A stretch of 40,540 bases of DNA from an uncultured Solobacterium sp. (GCA_900552125.1 URYK01000024.1:1-40540), one strand, 5' to 3'. Positions 1 through 6,938 are shown, numbered from the stretch's first letter. A program made the numbers and translations. The notes: generated by a model from the letters alone, not told the origin.

Positions 1-38
1 AATATCTTAACTATCATTCATGTTTATCTCTTACATAC

Positions 39-110
39 CTAAAGAAAGGAATGGACCAGCACTCCATTCCTTTCACTATGTAGTAGGTAACTACGTGTAA
101 TATGTTTTAC
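39..110 (-). ncRNA. Putative antisense antitoxin RNA, copy 1
   Basis: Predicted small RNA of about 72 nt. Its promoter lies at 117-144. Counting from the -10 box puts the first base near 110, a G on the minus strand. It would fold a small hairpin (GTAGT at 81-85 with ACTAC at 91-95) whose loop reads UACCU, complementary to a Shine-Dalgarno core. It ends in an 11-bp hairpin (45-55 with 63-73) followed by a short U-rich tail. It parallels the copy at 6861-6932. The peptide mRNA it would target lies left of the window. Confidence 0.55.
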
Positions 111-116
111 ATGACT

Positions 117-144
117 AGTATACCATACTTATTTATTTAATCAA
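117..144 (-). promoter_or_regulatory. Promoter of antisense RNA copy 1
   Basis: On the minus strand, TTGATT (139-144) and TATACT (117-122) are separated by 16 bp, with TGG just before the -10 box (extended -10). The same boxes and spacing recur at 6939-6966, although the surrounding bases have diverged. Confidence 0.65.
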
Positions 145-160
145 TACTATTTTAGTAGTA

Positions 161-640
161 TTAATCATTTTCTAATAATGTATTCAATAATACTTTATTA
201 TCATCATATCGCATACGAATTTCAATTTCTTTTCCTTCATCTATTAAAGCTTTACATAGATTAATTTCATCATCTCTAAGTGCGACCGATTCACTAATTA
301 CTTCAGTATCATATCTTTCTCTTAATGAACCTAAATTCAACGATGATATTTGTGGTATTTGTTTCATAATACGATAAGAATTCTCTATACTATTTACAAT
401 TGCCATAATATGCATAGGACTATTTAAATTTTCTTTCAGATAAGCAATTGCTTCATCTATTTCTAAAATCTGTAGATGAACACCACTTGGCTTACTTAAG
501 CCTAAGGTCATCTTCATAAATTCATCATGTGCAATATAATCATCTGCGATCAATACCATTTGAATTTTTAGGTTTCTTACCCAAGAAAAAGCAACTTGAC
601 CATGTAATAATTTATCGTCAGCACGTAATAAAGTAAGCAT
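161..640 (-). CDS. PTS mannose/fructose/sorbose-family EIIB (second copy)
   Basis: A 159-residue cytoplasmic EIIB of the mannose-type phosphotransferase system, which takes phosphate from EIIA on a histidine and passes it to the incoming sugar. The DDKLLHGQVA motif puts the phospho-histidine at residue 13, and the length is normal for the family. The start is supported by AAAGGAG seven bases upstream, inside the end of the regulator gene, so the two genes are probably translationally coupled. This is the last gene of the operon. It differs clearly in sequence from the EIIB at 4239-4727. An extra EIIB next to the PRD regulator could phosphorylate or signal to that regulator instead of transporting sugar, but this is inference. 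Confidence 0.93.
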   Translation of the reverse strand: MLTLLRADDKLLHGQVAFSWVRNLKIQMVLIADDYIAHDEFMKMTLGLSKPSGVHLQILEIDEAIAYLKENLNSPMHIMAIVNSIENSYRIMKQIPQISSLNLGSLRERYDTEVISESVALRDDEINLCKALIDEGKEIEIRMRYDDNKVLLNTLLEND

Positions 641-641
641 T

Positions 642-2561
642 TTAATTCTCCTTTAAATCTTCTAAAAACTTCGTAAAATCCTTTGAGGTAACCAAATGTT
701 CAATATTTTCTGTCTTGTTTGACCATCTCGAAATCAAACGACAAATAACTGGTAAATCTTTATCTCCATCTCTCTTTGTTTTTGTGATAATTAATACTCG
801 TACTATATCTTTATTCCATAATACCGGATGTTTCAGTACCACTATAAAACACATTTCTTCTCGGACAATACGATGCAGGTCTTGAAAATGCACAATCCCA
901 TTACCTAATTCATCATCTTTAAAATATGTATTTTTATCTGGTATACGATTAATATATTTCCTTGAATAGAATAAATGATATAGATTTTTTAAAACTTCCT
1001 CTTTTGTTTGACCAGGCAAATCAAAAACACTATATTTTTCTTTAAAATATTTATTAAAGTTAAGATTTTTATATTGTAGCTGATTTATCTCTTCACGAAT
1101 TTCATCTAAATATATATCATTATGAATCAGATATACGGGAACATTAACCCTTTCTTTAATAGTATATGTCGTAACTAAGATATCCACGGATAGTTTATCT
1201 ATATCCTTCAACATTTCTTTATCAATAGAAATTACTTGGTATTTATCTCTAGAGAAGTATTCCTGTATCTCATTAAAATACATAATGGATTCTGGTCTTC
1301 CTCTGCCACTTACAAAACCAATTCTTGTTTTCTTCTTATGTTCAAATTTAATGATTGCCATATTAAAATATAATAAAAGATAACCAAACTCGTTAATATC
1401 TACATGAACATGATACATCTGTTCTATAACAGCTACAGCTGAATGTGTTACTTTTGTCGCAAACAAATATCTACGTAGATTATCATAAACTAGAGGATTG
1501 CGTATAATCATATGATTTTTTAATCTTTGAATCATCTGTGGAATATGCACATACAAATATTGATAGAATTCTTTATCTTGATCTAAATTTAGTTCAAAGT
1601 TATTTTTTACTTCTTCTAATATTATATGAATACACTCTTCTAATTTTCTCTTCTCATCAATATCCAAACGACTTACATCAGAAATACGTTTACTTTGTAG
1701 ATGCATAGCATAATAGATAATCTCACCTACTGGTAACATACAGTGAAATATTTTTTCTAAGTGTTTTACTAAAGCATCAGCTGCACGGTATTCTACCGTA
1801 TTCTGAAATTTTGTAATTGTTTCTTCTTCTACTTTTGTATAATTATAAAAAGTACAGCGTCTCATAGCAATTGATACATGTATCGCCATATTATTTAACG
1901 AGAAATCTGAAAGTTCAATTCCATATTGTTCACATACCTGCTGAATGATATTTACTATTGTTTCATATTCTTCTTTATTTCTACCAGTATTGAACATATT
2001 TTCACTATCTATAGTGTAATTGGCTTTTTGATTATAATGAAAGAAATACTCAGAAATACATAAACGCTTGTCAATTTCATTTCCCTCAACTATGATTCCA
2101 TAATTGGCTCTTGTGACTAAGTTTAACCTAAATTTAGATAATAACTTTCTGACTTCTTTCAAGTCACAAGTCAAAGTGCTTCTTGATACATAGATTTCAT
2201 CCATTAAATCTTCCATCTTTATATGATAATCAACAACCAATAGTTTCTTAATGATATAATTGATTCTTTCATAATTGTATTTTGGTGTCTCATCATATTT
2301 TGTATTGGTTTGCTTATCTATTAAAGCATAAATCTGATTTAAATCTGCATTATCTTTTATTTCCAGCCAATATCCATTTCTAGCTTTACTGCATATTGAT
2401 ACACCATATGGCATAATTTTCTCATTAATTTCCTTAATATAGGTTTTAATAGTTCTAACTGACATACCTATAATAATAGAGAGTTGTGTACTTGTTATTG
2501 GTTTGTTTTCTTCTAATAGTTTTTGTAACAGCAATGACTGTTTCTTGTGTAATGGAACCAT
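642..2561 (-). CDS. PRD-containing PTS-dependent transcriptional regulator (MtlR/LicR-type)
   Basis: A 639-residue DNA-binding activator with PTS-controlled regulatory domains. In order: helix-turn-helix regions (about 8-45 and 105-140), PRD1 (about 195-300, candidate phospho-sites H228 and H287), PRD2 (about 305-410, H339), an EIIB-like domain (about 411-500) and an EIIA-like domain (about 500-639, H558). Two sites look eroded. The second PRD2 histidine is tyrosine (Y398 in GYLLLYF), and the EIIB-like loop FVSGRGRPES lacks the usual cysteine. There is no AAA+ domain, so it is not a LevR-type sigma-54 activator. It lies directly behind the PTS genes and probably controls them through the palindromes upstream of the first gene. 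Activator, repressor or dual action cannot be decided here. Confidence 0.9.
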   Translation of the reverse strand: MVPLHKKQSLLLQKLLEENKPITSTQLSIIIGMSVRTIKTYIKEINEKIMPYGVSICSKARNGYWLEIKDNADLNQIYALIDKQTNTKYDETPKYNYERINYIIKKLLVVDYHIKMEDLMDEIYVSRSTLTCDLKEVRKLLSKFRLNLVTRANYGIIVEGNEIDKRLCISEYFFHYNQKANYTIDSENMFNTGRNKEEYETIVNIIQQVCEQYGIELSDFSLNNMAIHVSIAMRRCTFYNYTKVEEETITKFQNTVEYRAADALVKHLEKIFHCMLPVGEIIYYAMHLQSKRISDVSRLDIDEKRKLEECIHIILEEVKNNFELNLDQDKEFYQYLYVHIPQMIQRLKNHMIIRNPLVYDNLRRYLFATKVTHSAVAVIEQMYHVHVDINEFGYLLLYFNMAIIKFEHKKKTRIGFVSGRGRPESIMYFNEIQEYFSRDKYQVISIDKEMLKDIDKLSVDILVTTYTIKERVNVPVYLIHNDIYLDEIREEINQLQYKNLNFNKYFKEKYSVFDLPGQTKEEVLKNLYHLFYSRKYINRIPDKNTYFKDDELGNGIVHFQDLHRIVREEMCFIVVLKHPVLWNKDIVRVLIITKTKRDGDKDLPVICRLISRWSNKTENIEHLVTSKDFTKFLEDLKEN

Positions 2562-2587
2562 TTTTTCTACTCCTTTATGAAACGCTT

Positions 2588-2615
2588 AAAGACAACACCT
2601 TCTGATGTTGTCTTT
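2588..2615. other. Intra-operon hairpin between EIID and the regulator
   Basis: A perfect 10-bp inverted repeat, AAAGACAACA (2588-2597) and TGTTGTCTTT (2606-2615), with an 8-base loop. On the minus strand it is followed by TTTAAGCG, with no long U run. It is therefore a weak terminator at best, and may instead be a processing or stability element that sets lower expression of the regulator and second EIIB. Confidence 0.6.
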
Positions 2616-2627
2616 ATCTATATATTT

Positions 2628-3444
2628 CTATAAAATACCTAGCCAAGCTCCTAAAATACCAACTAAAATTGTAATTAGTAAGATAGTTGTTGGTTTAAAT
2701 CCTTTTTTCAATAAACCAAACATTGCTAGTGTATATAATAATGGTAATAATAATGGAAAAATCTGATCTAGATAATCCTGAATTTTAAATGCAGTTTCTC
2801 CAATTGTAATAGAGAATGGTGTTGTCATAGCAACCATGCTTGCACTCATACCACCAATAACCATTAATCCTACGATTGTAGCACCTTTACTTAGCATCTG
2901 TAATACACCGCTGTCTTTTGCGCTGCTCATTAGAGAAGTACCAGAACGATAACCGAATACTGTTCCATAATAACGGATTAAAATATGAGGAACATTAAAT
3001 ATTAATAAGAATAGAATAGCTCCTAACACACTACCTTGCTGTGCTAATGAGATACCAATACCACTTGCGATAATACGAACTGTTCCCCAAAAAAATGAGT
3101 CTCCAATTCCAGCTAAAGGTCCCATTAATCCAACTTTCACATTGTTAATAATGCTCTTATCGAATTCAGGATTTTCGCTAGCTTCTTTTTCTAATACTGC
3201 TGCGATACCAGAAATAGCACTTACTAAGTGAGGAGTGGTATTAAAAATTGACATATGACGTACTAACGCTTCTGCACGTTCTTCTTTTGTATGGTAAAAA
3301 CGTTTAATTGCTGGCCACATACCAATCGCAAAAACCTAACGCTTGTTGGCGTTCATAGTTATAACAATTTTCTAAGATAAAGGAATGCCAAAATAATTCA
3401 TTTACTAATTTACGTTCTTCCTTTGTTAATTTCTGTTTACTCAT
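2628..3444 (-). pseudogene. PTS mannose-family EIID, interrupted by a one-base frameshift
   Basis: EIID is the second membrane subunit of mannose-type permeases. The start ATG at 3442-3444 lies inside the end of the EIIC gene (ATGAGTAA overlap) and opens a typical EIID N-terminus (SKQKLTKEERKLVNELFWHS). At 3330-3334 the coding strand reads GGTTTTTGCG. Removing one T restores GFAIGMWPAI and a single 271-residue protein of normal length. As written, the first frame stops about 10 codons later at a TAA, and 230 residues from MWPAIKRF onward remain open in another frame. That frame includes the conserved GLMGPLAGIGDSFFWG segment and several C-terminal membrane segments. Everything else is intact, so a recent mutation, slippage or a sequencing error are all possible. 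Confidence 0.9.
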
Positions 3445-4216
3445 CGAATAAATCCTCCTCTTCACTATCCGCAATACTAATTACAGTTTCCATTTTTTTA
3501 TTTTCATATGTAACAATAAATGCAACGACAACTCCTAAAATAGTAATTGCTAAGACAGGTAACTGTAAATATGCTAAAAGTACAAATCCAAATAAGAAAT
3601 AAATAGCATTTTTTCCAGTCATCATTGGTTGTAGTAATAATGCAAATCCAACAGCAGGCAATAATCCTCCTGCAATTGTTAAACCATTCATAATAACTTC
3701 TGGTATATTATCAACAAACGCTGAAACGACATCAGAACCAAATAATATTGCGACAAATGCAACAGTAAAATACATTAAGCTTTGTAGTAATAATCCACCT
3801 AGGTTTAATAGATGTAACCCTCTAATATTTGCATCTTTTGCTAGTTTCATAGCTAAATCCATAAACCAGCTTCTTACAATAAATAAAGCTACTTTTATTG
3901 TTTGTGCTAATACAGCGATTGGTAACGCTAATGTTAAAGCAACTTCTGTACCATTTCCTGACATAATCGCAAATGCAGTTCCTAATCCTGCTCCAACAAG
4001 TACATCTGGTGGTACTGCAGCACCAACCTGAATTGCCCCCATAAACATTAATTCAAGTGTAGCACCAATCTTTACACCTGTTTCTAAATCCCCCAAAACT
4101 GCGCCGATTAATGGACTAACAACAATAGGACGAATAACCATAGGTGTTCCTCCTAGTTTTTCAATTGCCCAAAGAACTGCTAATACCAGCCCTACTAAAC
4201 ATGCTTCTTGCATCAT
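3437..4216 (-). CDS. PTS mannose/fructose/sorbose-family EIIC
   Basis: A 259-residue integral membrane permease subunit that, with EIID, forms the sugar channel of the mannose-type PTS. Multiple hydrophobic segments cover most of the chain, with the family-typical GTPMVIRPIVVSPLIGAVLG and GATLELMFMGAIQVGAAVPP stretches near residues 23-75. It begins MM. AGGAGG lies 4 bases before the first ATG and 7 before the second, so the second (4213) is the more likely start. It overlaps EIID by eight bases, which fits coupled translation of two subunits needed in equal amounts. An acidic tail (EEEDLFDE) ends the protein. Confidence 0.95.
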   Translation of the reverse strand: MMQEACLVGLVLAVLWAIEKLGGTPMVIRPIVVSPLIGAVLGDLETGVKIGATLELMFMGAIQVGAAVPPDVLVGAGLGTAFAIMSGNGTEVALTLALPIAVLAQTIKVALFIVRSWFMDLAMKLAKDANIRGLHLLNLGGLLLQSLMYFTVAFVAILFGSDVVSAFVDNIPEVIMNGLTIAGGLLPAVGFALLLQPMMTGKNAIYFLFGFVLLAYLQLPVLAITILGVVVAFIVTYENKKMETVISIADSEEEDLFDE

Positions 4217-4238
4217 AAATCCTCCTCTTATACTTTAT

Positions 4239-4727
4239 TTATTCAAAAGAAATTTTATTTCTTAATGAATCATATTCATGTTTTGATGTTGATGGAACTT
4301 CCTGAACTTCGATTGTATATCCAGCTTCTTTAATTTTATCTAGATAATCTATATCTTCTTTATTTACATAAACTGCTTTTGAAAATAGTACTTTATCTTC
4401 TCTAGACTGCATACCACCTACATTCACTACTGGACGTTCTTTTATTTTTCCTAATAACTCAAATACACTTTTTGGATCAGGACAAATAACAAATACTTTC
4501 ATTGCGTCTAACTTTGGATTTGAAAGTAGTTTTGCGGCATCTTCCACTGTTCTTGTAGCTAGTTTTACACCATCTGGGCAGCAAAGTTTTATTGTAGTTT
4601 TTCTCATTTCATCTTTTGCTGCTTCATCACTAGCAATAACGATGGCATTGTATCCTAATGCACTTTTCCAGCTATAAGCTACTTGTCCATGTAATAAACG
4701 ATCATCTATTCTAACTTTTAATATCAT
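4239..4727 (-). CDS. PTS mannose/fructose/sorbose-family EIIB
   Basis: A 162-residue cytoplasmic EIIB with the family motif DDRLLHGQVAYSW, phospho-histidine at residue 13. Length and order (after EIIA, before EIIC) are standard, so this is the main transport EIIB of the operon. It is preceded by an AGGAGG site 6-8 bases from ATG. The other EIIB at 161-640 shares the motif but is otherwise quite different. Confidence 0.95.
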   Translation of the reverse strand: MILKVRIDDRLLHGQVAYSWKSALGYNAIVIASDEAAKDEMRKTTIKLCCPDGVKLATRTVEDAAKLLSNPKLDAMKVFVICPDPKSVFELLGKIKERPVVNVGGMQSREDKVLFSKAVYVNKEDIDYLDKIKEAGYTIEVQEVPSTSKHEYDSLRNKISFE

Positions 4728-4739
4728 CTTTATTTCCTC

Positions 4740-5156
4740 CTATTCAAAATCATCATCATTTGTATTTTTCAATACATCATTCACATACATAATCTGCTGT
4801 TTACTTCCTTCTATAATAGAACGAAGTCTATCTTCTGATACACTTTCATCTGCATCCATCATCATTACCTCTAACAACAATGCTAAATTAAATCCTGTAA
4901 TCAAAAAGATTTTTTTCTTTCCAAGATAAGACATTACTGCCTGGTTTACACTACCACCAAATAAGTCAGTCAATACAATAACCTCATCATCTTCTGCTAC
5001 TGTTTCAAAGTATCTATCTAATGCTTCTTTTATATTTTTTTCTTCACTATAAGCATTAATACAAGCTACATTTTCTTTTGCACCTGCAATTATTGAAATT
5101 GAAGATAGTGCACCTTTGGCATAATCTCCATGTGTTGCTACTAATATTTTTCTCAT
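4740..5156 (-). CDS. PTS mannose-family EIIA
   Basis: A 138-residue EIIA of the mannose family. It accepts phosphate from HPr and passes it to EIIB. The N-terminal strand RKILVATHGDYAKGA carries the active-site histidine at residue 9, and VIVLTDLFGGSVNQA near residues 60-75 is the typical second motif. It is a stand-alone EIIA instead of the EIIAB fusion seen in ManX of enteric bacteria. It lies between the SIS-domain gene and EIIB with short gaps, so it is part of one operon. Confidence 0.95.
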   Translation of the reverse strand: MRKILVATHGDYAKGALSSISIIAGAKENVACINAYSEEKNIKEALDRYFETVAEDDEVIVLTDLFGGSVNQAVMSYLGKKKIFLITGFNLALLLEVMMMDADESVSEDRLRSIIEGSKQQIMYVNDVLKNTNDDDFE

Positions 5157-5166
5157 TTCTTTTCTC

Positions 5167-6222
5167 CTAAATTGTCTTTGTTATGTATTTTTTTACTTGA
5201 GCATTTACCGGTCTGCTTAAATCTCGACCATGGTCATCTGCCAATTTATATGCTAAAACTTGAGCTACTGTCACATATTCTAATGAATCAAAGTATTTTG
5301 AAGCTGGTTCAAAATAAAGATCTCTTTTATCTTTGGCTAGATTTCCAATTACACTACAAAAGCCTATTTCATTTTTCAAAAAGCTTGCAATTGCTTCTAC
5401 TTTTGCATCATCTTCACCTTTTCTTCCAAAAATGAAGAAAGCTGAAGTCGCATCAAATGCATTTTGTGGTCCATGAATAAACTCTTCTAATTCAAAACTG
5501 CGAGTAATCAAAGGAACCATTTCCATAACTTTGATATCTGCTTCATTAGACACTGGCCATAAATCATTCGTTCCTGCAAACATCATTTGATCTTTATGCA
5601 TTAATGAAAAACGATGTTGTTTATACCAATCCAAAGTCAATTCTTTTATATATGGTAAATTAGATATTAACTGTTCAAAATCTTTATCGTATTTTGTCAA
5701 TTCGCTTTCACTAATTTCTTTATTATTCTCTTTTAATGCCAAAGCAAGCTGAAAGCATGTTGCTACAGTAGTTGAATATCCTAATGTTCGATATAAAAAC
5801 TCTTCATATCCACAACCCATTTCAATAGCTACATCAGCTTCTTTTGCGATTGGGGCATCCAACTCCGCTGTTATTGAACAATTCTTACAATTAGCTTTTT
5901 TAATTTTTCGCAAAGCTTCATATACAAGTTTTGTAGTTCCACCTTGACTAATTACGACATATAATGCATCTTGACTTAATTCTCCACTGTAATTTACAAA
6001 AATATTAGGATATATAAATTGAGGCTGGAATCCTAAGTCTTCGAAAAAATATCTTGCGGTATTTGCGCTATTATAAGATGAACCACTTGCTATAAAGATT
6101 ACTTTCTTTATCACTTGTCCATCTAAATATGTCTTCAAGTTAGTAAAACGACTTTCTCTATTTTCTAACATACCTGTTAATTTACTTGGAATTCTTTCAA
6201 TACAATCGAATACTGTTGTCAT
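5167..6222 (-). CDS. SIS-domain sugar-phosphate isomerase/deglycase (FrlB/GfrF-like)
   Basis: A cytoplasmic enzyme of 351 residues with two SIS domains (about 30-165 and 195-330). Visible motifs are IASGSSYNSA in the first sugar-phosphate loop, VVISQGGTTK in the second, and EEFIHGPQNAF, matching the E..HGP catalytic signature of GlmS-type and fructoselysine-6-phosphate deglycase-type proteins. The open frame extends to a GTG at 6229-6231, but GGAG sits 8 bases before the ATG at 6220-6222, which is therefore the better start. It is the first gene of the PTS operon and so likely acts on the phosphorylated sugar delivered by that PTS. Amadori compounds (fructoselysine or glucoselysine type) or an amino sugar are plausible substrates. 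Fold certain, substrate inferred. Confidence 0.85.
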   Translation of the reverse strand: MTTVFDCIERIPSKLTGMLENRESRFTNLKTYLDGQVIKKVIFIASGSSYNSANTARYFFEDLGFQPQFIYPNIFVNYSGELSQDALYVVISQGGTTKLVYEALRKIKKANCKNCSITAELDAPIAKEADVAIEMGCGYEEFLYRTLGYSTTVATCFQLALALKENNKEISESELTKYDKDFEQLISNLPYIKELTLDWYKQHRFSLMHKDQMMFAGTNDLWPVSNEADIKVMEMVPLITRSFELEEFIHGPQNAFDATSAFFIFGRKGEDDAKVEAIASFLKNEIGFCSVIGNLAKDKRDLYFEPASKYFDSLEYVTVAQVLAYKLADDHGRDLSRPVNAQVKKYITKTI

Positions 6223-6251
6223 TAAATTCACTCCTTTGTTCTACACATATC

Positions 6252-6281
6252 AATATACAGCGTAAAAAAAAGAAACTCCAA
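6252..6281 (-). promoter_or_regulatory. Candidate proximal promoter of the PTS operon
   Basis: On the minus strand, TTGGAG (6276-6281) and TATATT (6252-6257) are 18 bp apart, about 30 bases before the SIS gene start. The -35 box is poor, as expected for an activator-dependent promoter, and a palindrome lies immediately upstream at 6290-6309. Confidence 0.4.
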
Positions 6282-6289
6282 TTGTTAAT

Positions 6290-6309
6290 TTACACGATTA
6301 TTCGTGCAA
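6290..6309. promoter_or_regulatory. Operator-like palindrome 1 (PTS operon)
   Basis: Read on the minus strand the site is TTGCACGAATAATCGTGTAA, two 8-base arms with one mismatch around a 4-base centre. It sits just upstream of the candidate proximal promoter, where an activator would bind. Similar sites occur at 6364-6383 and 6523-6542. The PRD regulator of this operon is the natural candidate to bind them (inference). Confidence 0.6.
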
Positions 6310-6363
6310 TTACTAAAAATCAGGTTTCTAAGAATTAATATAAGTCTATATTTTTATTATGAT

Positions 6364-6383
6364 TTGCACGATTATCATGTTTG
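6364..6383. promoter_or_regulatory. Operator-like element 2 (PTS operon)
   Basis: TTGCACGATTATCATGTTTG shares its left half exactly with the palindrome at 6290-6309 and with the element at 6523-6542. The right half is degenerate. Confidence 0.5.
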
Positions 6384-6450
6384 AGCTTTGAATAATTCAT
6401 TTTAAATTAAGGAAATCATGATTCATCATACAAAAATGCTTTCTAAAATA

Positions 6451-6489
6451 TAAAAAGAAAAGCAAGAGATGCTTAAGCGCAAACCTCTT
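6451..6489 (-). terminator. Possible attenuator hairpin in the PTS operon leader
   Basis: On the minus strand, AAGAG (6485-6489) can pair with CTCTT (6464-6468), with an inner TGC/GCA stem and a T-rich run down to 6451. It lies between the distal promoter (6512-6540) and the first gene, so it could terminate part of the transcripts. The stem is short and interrupted, so this is tentative. Confidence 0.35.
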
Positions 6490-6511
6490 ACCTGTTTTCA
6501 AAGGTTATATC

Positions 6512-6542
6512 ATATTATCATATTGCACGATTATTTTCAATA
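6512..6542 (-). promoter_or_regulatory. Distal promoter of the PTS operon with overlapping element 3
   Basis: On the minus strand TTGAAA (6535-6540) and TATAAT-like TAATAT (6512-6517) are exactly 17 bp apart, with TGA before the -10 box. The third CACGATTAT element (6523-6542) overlaps the spacer and -35 box, and TTGCAC recurs at 6544-6549. A protein bound here would cover this promoter, so this site could repress while the sites further downstream activate. Confidence 0.5.
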
Positions 6543-6641
6543 ATTGCACTATTAAAATATCACATATAAATCATATATTTTAAGAAATTTTTAGGAGTTT
6601 TCATCTTTTCTTTCGTACACATAAATGTAGGAGGTAAGGCG

Positions 6642-6695
6642 ATGATAGTCTGTTTTAAAAGAGAGCATAATGATAGACAAGGAGGAATAAGATGA
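6642..6695 (+). CDS. 17-codon leader ORF upstream of the small hydrophobic peptide
   Basis: A very short ORF (MIVCFKREHNDRQGGIR) with a perfect GGAGG (6630-6634) seven bases before its ATG. Its stop overlaps the start of the next ORF as ATGA (6692-6695). The coding region also contains the second ribosome binding site. Bases 6646-6658 are perfectly complementary to the predicted 5' end of the antisense RNA at 6861-6932, and GGTAA at 6633-6637 is complementary to its loop. The likely role is regulatory: translating this leader may be needed for translating the peptide behind it, much as mok controls hok. That it is translated is inferred from the ribosome binding site and overlap only. Confidence 0.6.
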   Translation: MIVCFKREHNDRQGGIR

Positions 6696-6805
6696 AGGAT
6701 TTCGTTCTTCTTTATCTTTTGGTAGAATTGGTCCGGATCATTCCTAATGTTCTTCGCGAAATCACTAGGATTGTGGAACTGATGATACTAAACAGAAGAA
6801 AATGA
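6692..6805 (+). CDS. 37-residue hydrophobic peptide, putative type I toxin
   Basis: A small peptide starting MKDFVLLYLLVELVRII, with a proline at 18, and ending LMILNRRK. It is mostly Leu/Ile/Val with charges spaced E12, R15, R22, E23, R26, E29 and a basic tail, so it is an amphipathic or membrane-inserting helix and not a simple transmembrane span. AAGGAGGAATAAG gives a strong ribosome binding site. Codons such as CGG, CGC and AGG are less AT-rich than in neighbouring genes. The gene is followed by a direct repeat that encodes a convergent antisense RNA and a two-way terminator, the layout of Fst-type par loci, whose toxins are also short and can begin MKD. I cannot assign it to a named family. 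Toxicity is inferred from size, composition and context. Confidence 0.6.
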   Translation: MKDFVLLYLLVELVRIIPNVLREITRIVELMILNRRK

Positions 6806-6860
6806 TCTGCCGTTTTTCGGTAATATCTTAACTATCATTCATGTTTATCTCTTACATACC

Positions 6861-6932
6861 TAAAGAAAGGAATGGAGTAGCAATCCATTCCTTTCACTTT
6901 GTAGTCGGTAACTACGTGTAGTCTGTTTTAAC
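6861..6932 (-). ncRNA. Putative antisense antitoxin RNA, copy 2
   Basis: Predicted RNA of about 72 nt running toward the peptide gene. The promoter at 6939-6966 places the first base near 6932 (G). The 5' end reads GTTAAAACAGACTA, of which 13 bases (complement of 6919-6931) are perfectly complementary to the leader ORF at 6646-6658. A hairpin follows (6901-6905 with 6911-6915) whose UACCG loop can pair with GGUA of the leader ribosome binding site. The RNA ends in an 11-bp hairpin with a U-rich tail. Pairing would block the leader ORF start and, by coupling, the peptide. This matches the direct-repeat logic of RNAI/RNAII in pAD1 par (established for that family). Its existence here is inferred. 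Confidence 0.62.
6866..6894. terminator. Bidirectional terminator shared by the peptide mRNA and the antisense RNA
   Basis: AAAGGAATGGA (6866-6876) and TCCATTCCTTT (6884-6894) form a perfect 11-bp stem with a 7-base loop. Each strand ends the stem in CCTTT and continues T-rich. The copy at 45-73 keeps the stem exactly but changes three of the seven loop bases. Confidence 0.75.
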
Positions 6933-6938
6933 AAGATT

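Larger units (their letters stand above)
1..162. repeat. Direct repeat, copy 1 (antisense-RNA half of a putative toxin-antitoxin cassette)
   Basis: This stretch matches 6822-6984 nearly base for base, with one indel. The first 55 bases are identical. Differences fall mainly in the terminator loop (56-62) and around 98-112. The repeat runs up to the stop codon of the EIIB gene at 161. It is cut by the left edge of the window, so its full extent and any partner peptide gene lie outside. The two copies are in direct orientation and bracket the sugar PTS operon. Confidence 0.93.

Noticed and set aside
3328..3336. Programmed ribosomal frameshift in EIID
   Set aside because: The run is only five T, there is no visible stimulatory structure or internal ribosome binding site, and the family is not known to use recoding. 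A mutation or sequence error is simpler.
6290..6549. Repeated CACGATTAT words as a CRISPR array
   Set aside because: Only three to four short, unevenly spaced and imperfect copies, with no uniform spacers or cas genes. They fit operators far better.
6232..6640. Sigma-54 promoter for the PTS operon
   Set aside because: Mannose-type PTS operons often use LevR-type activators, but this regulator has no AAA+ domain and no GG-N10-GC element was found upstream.
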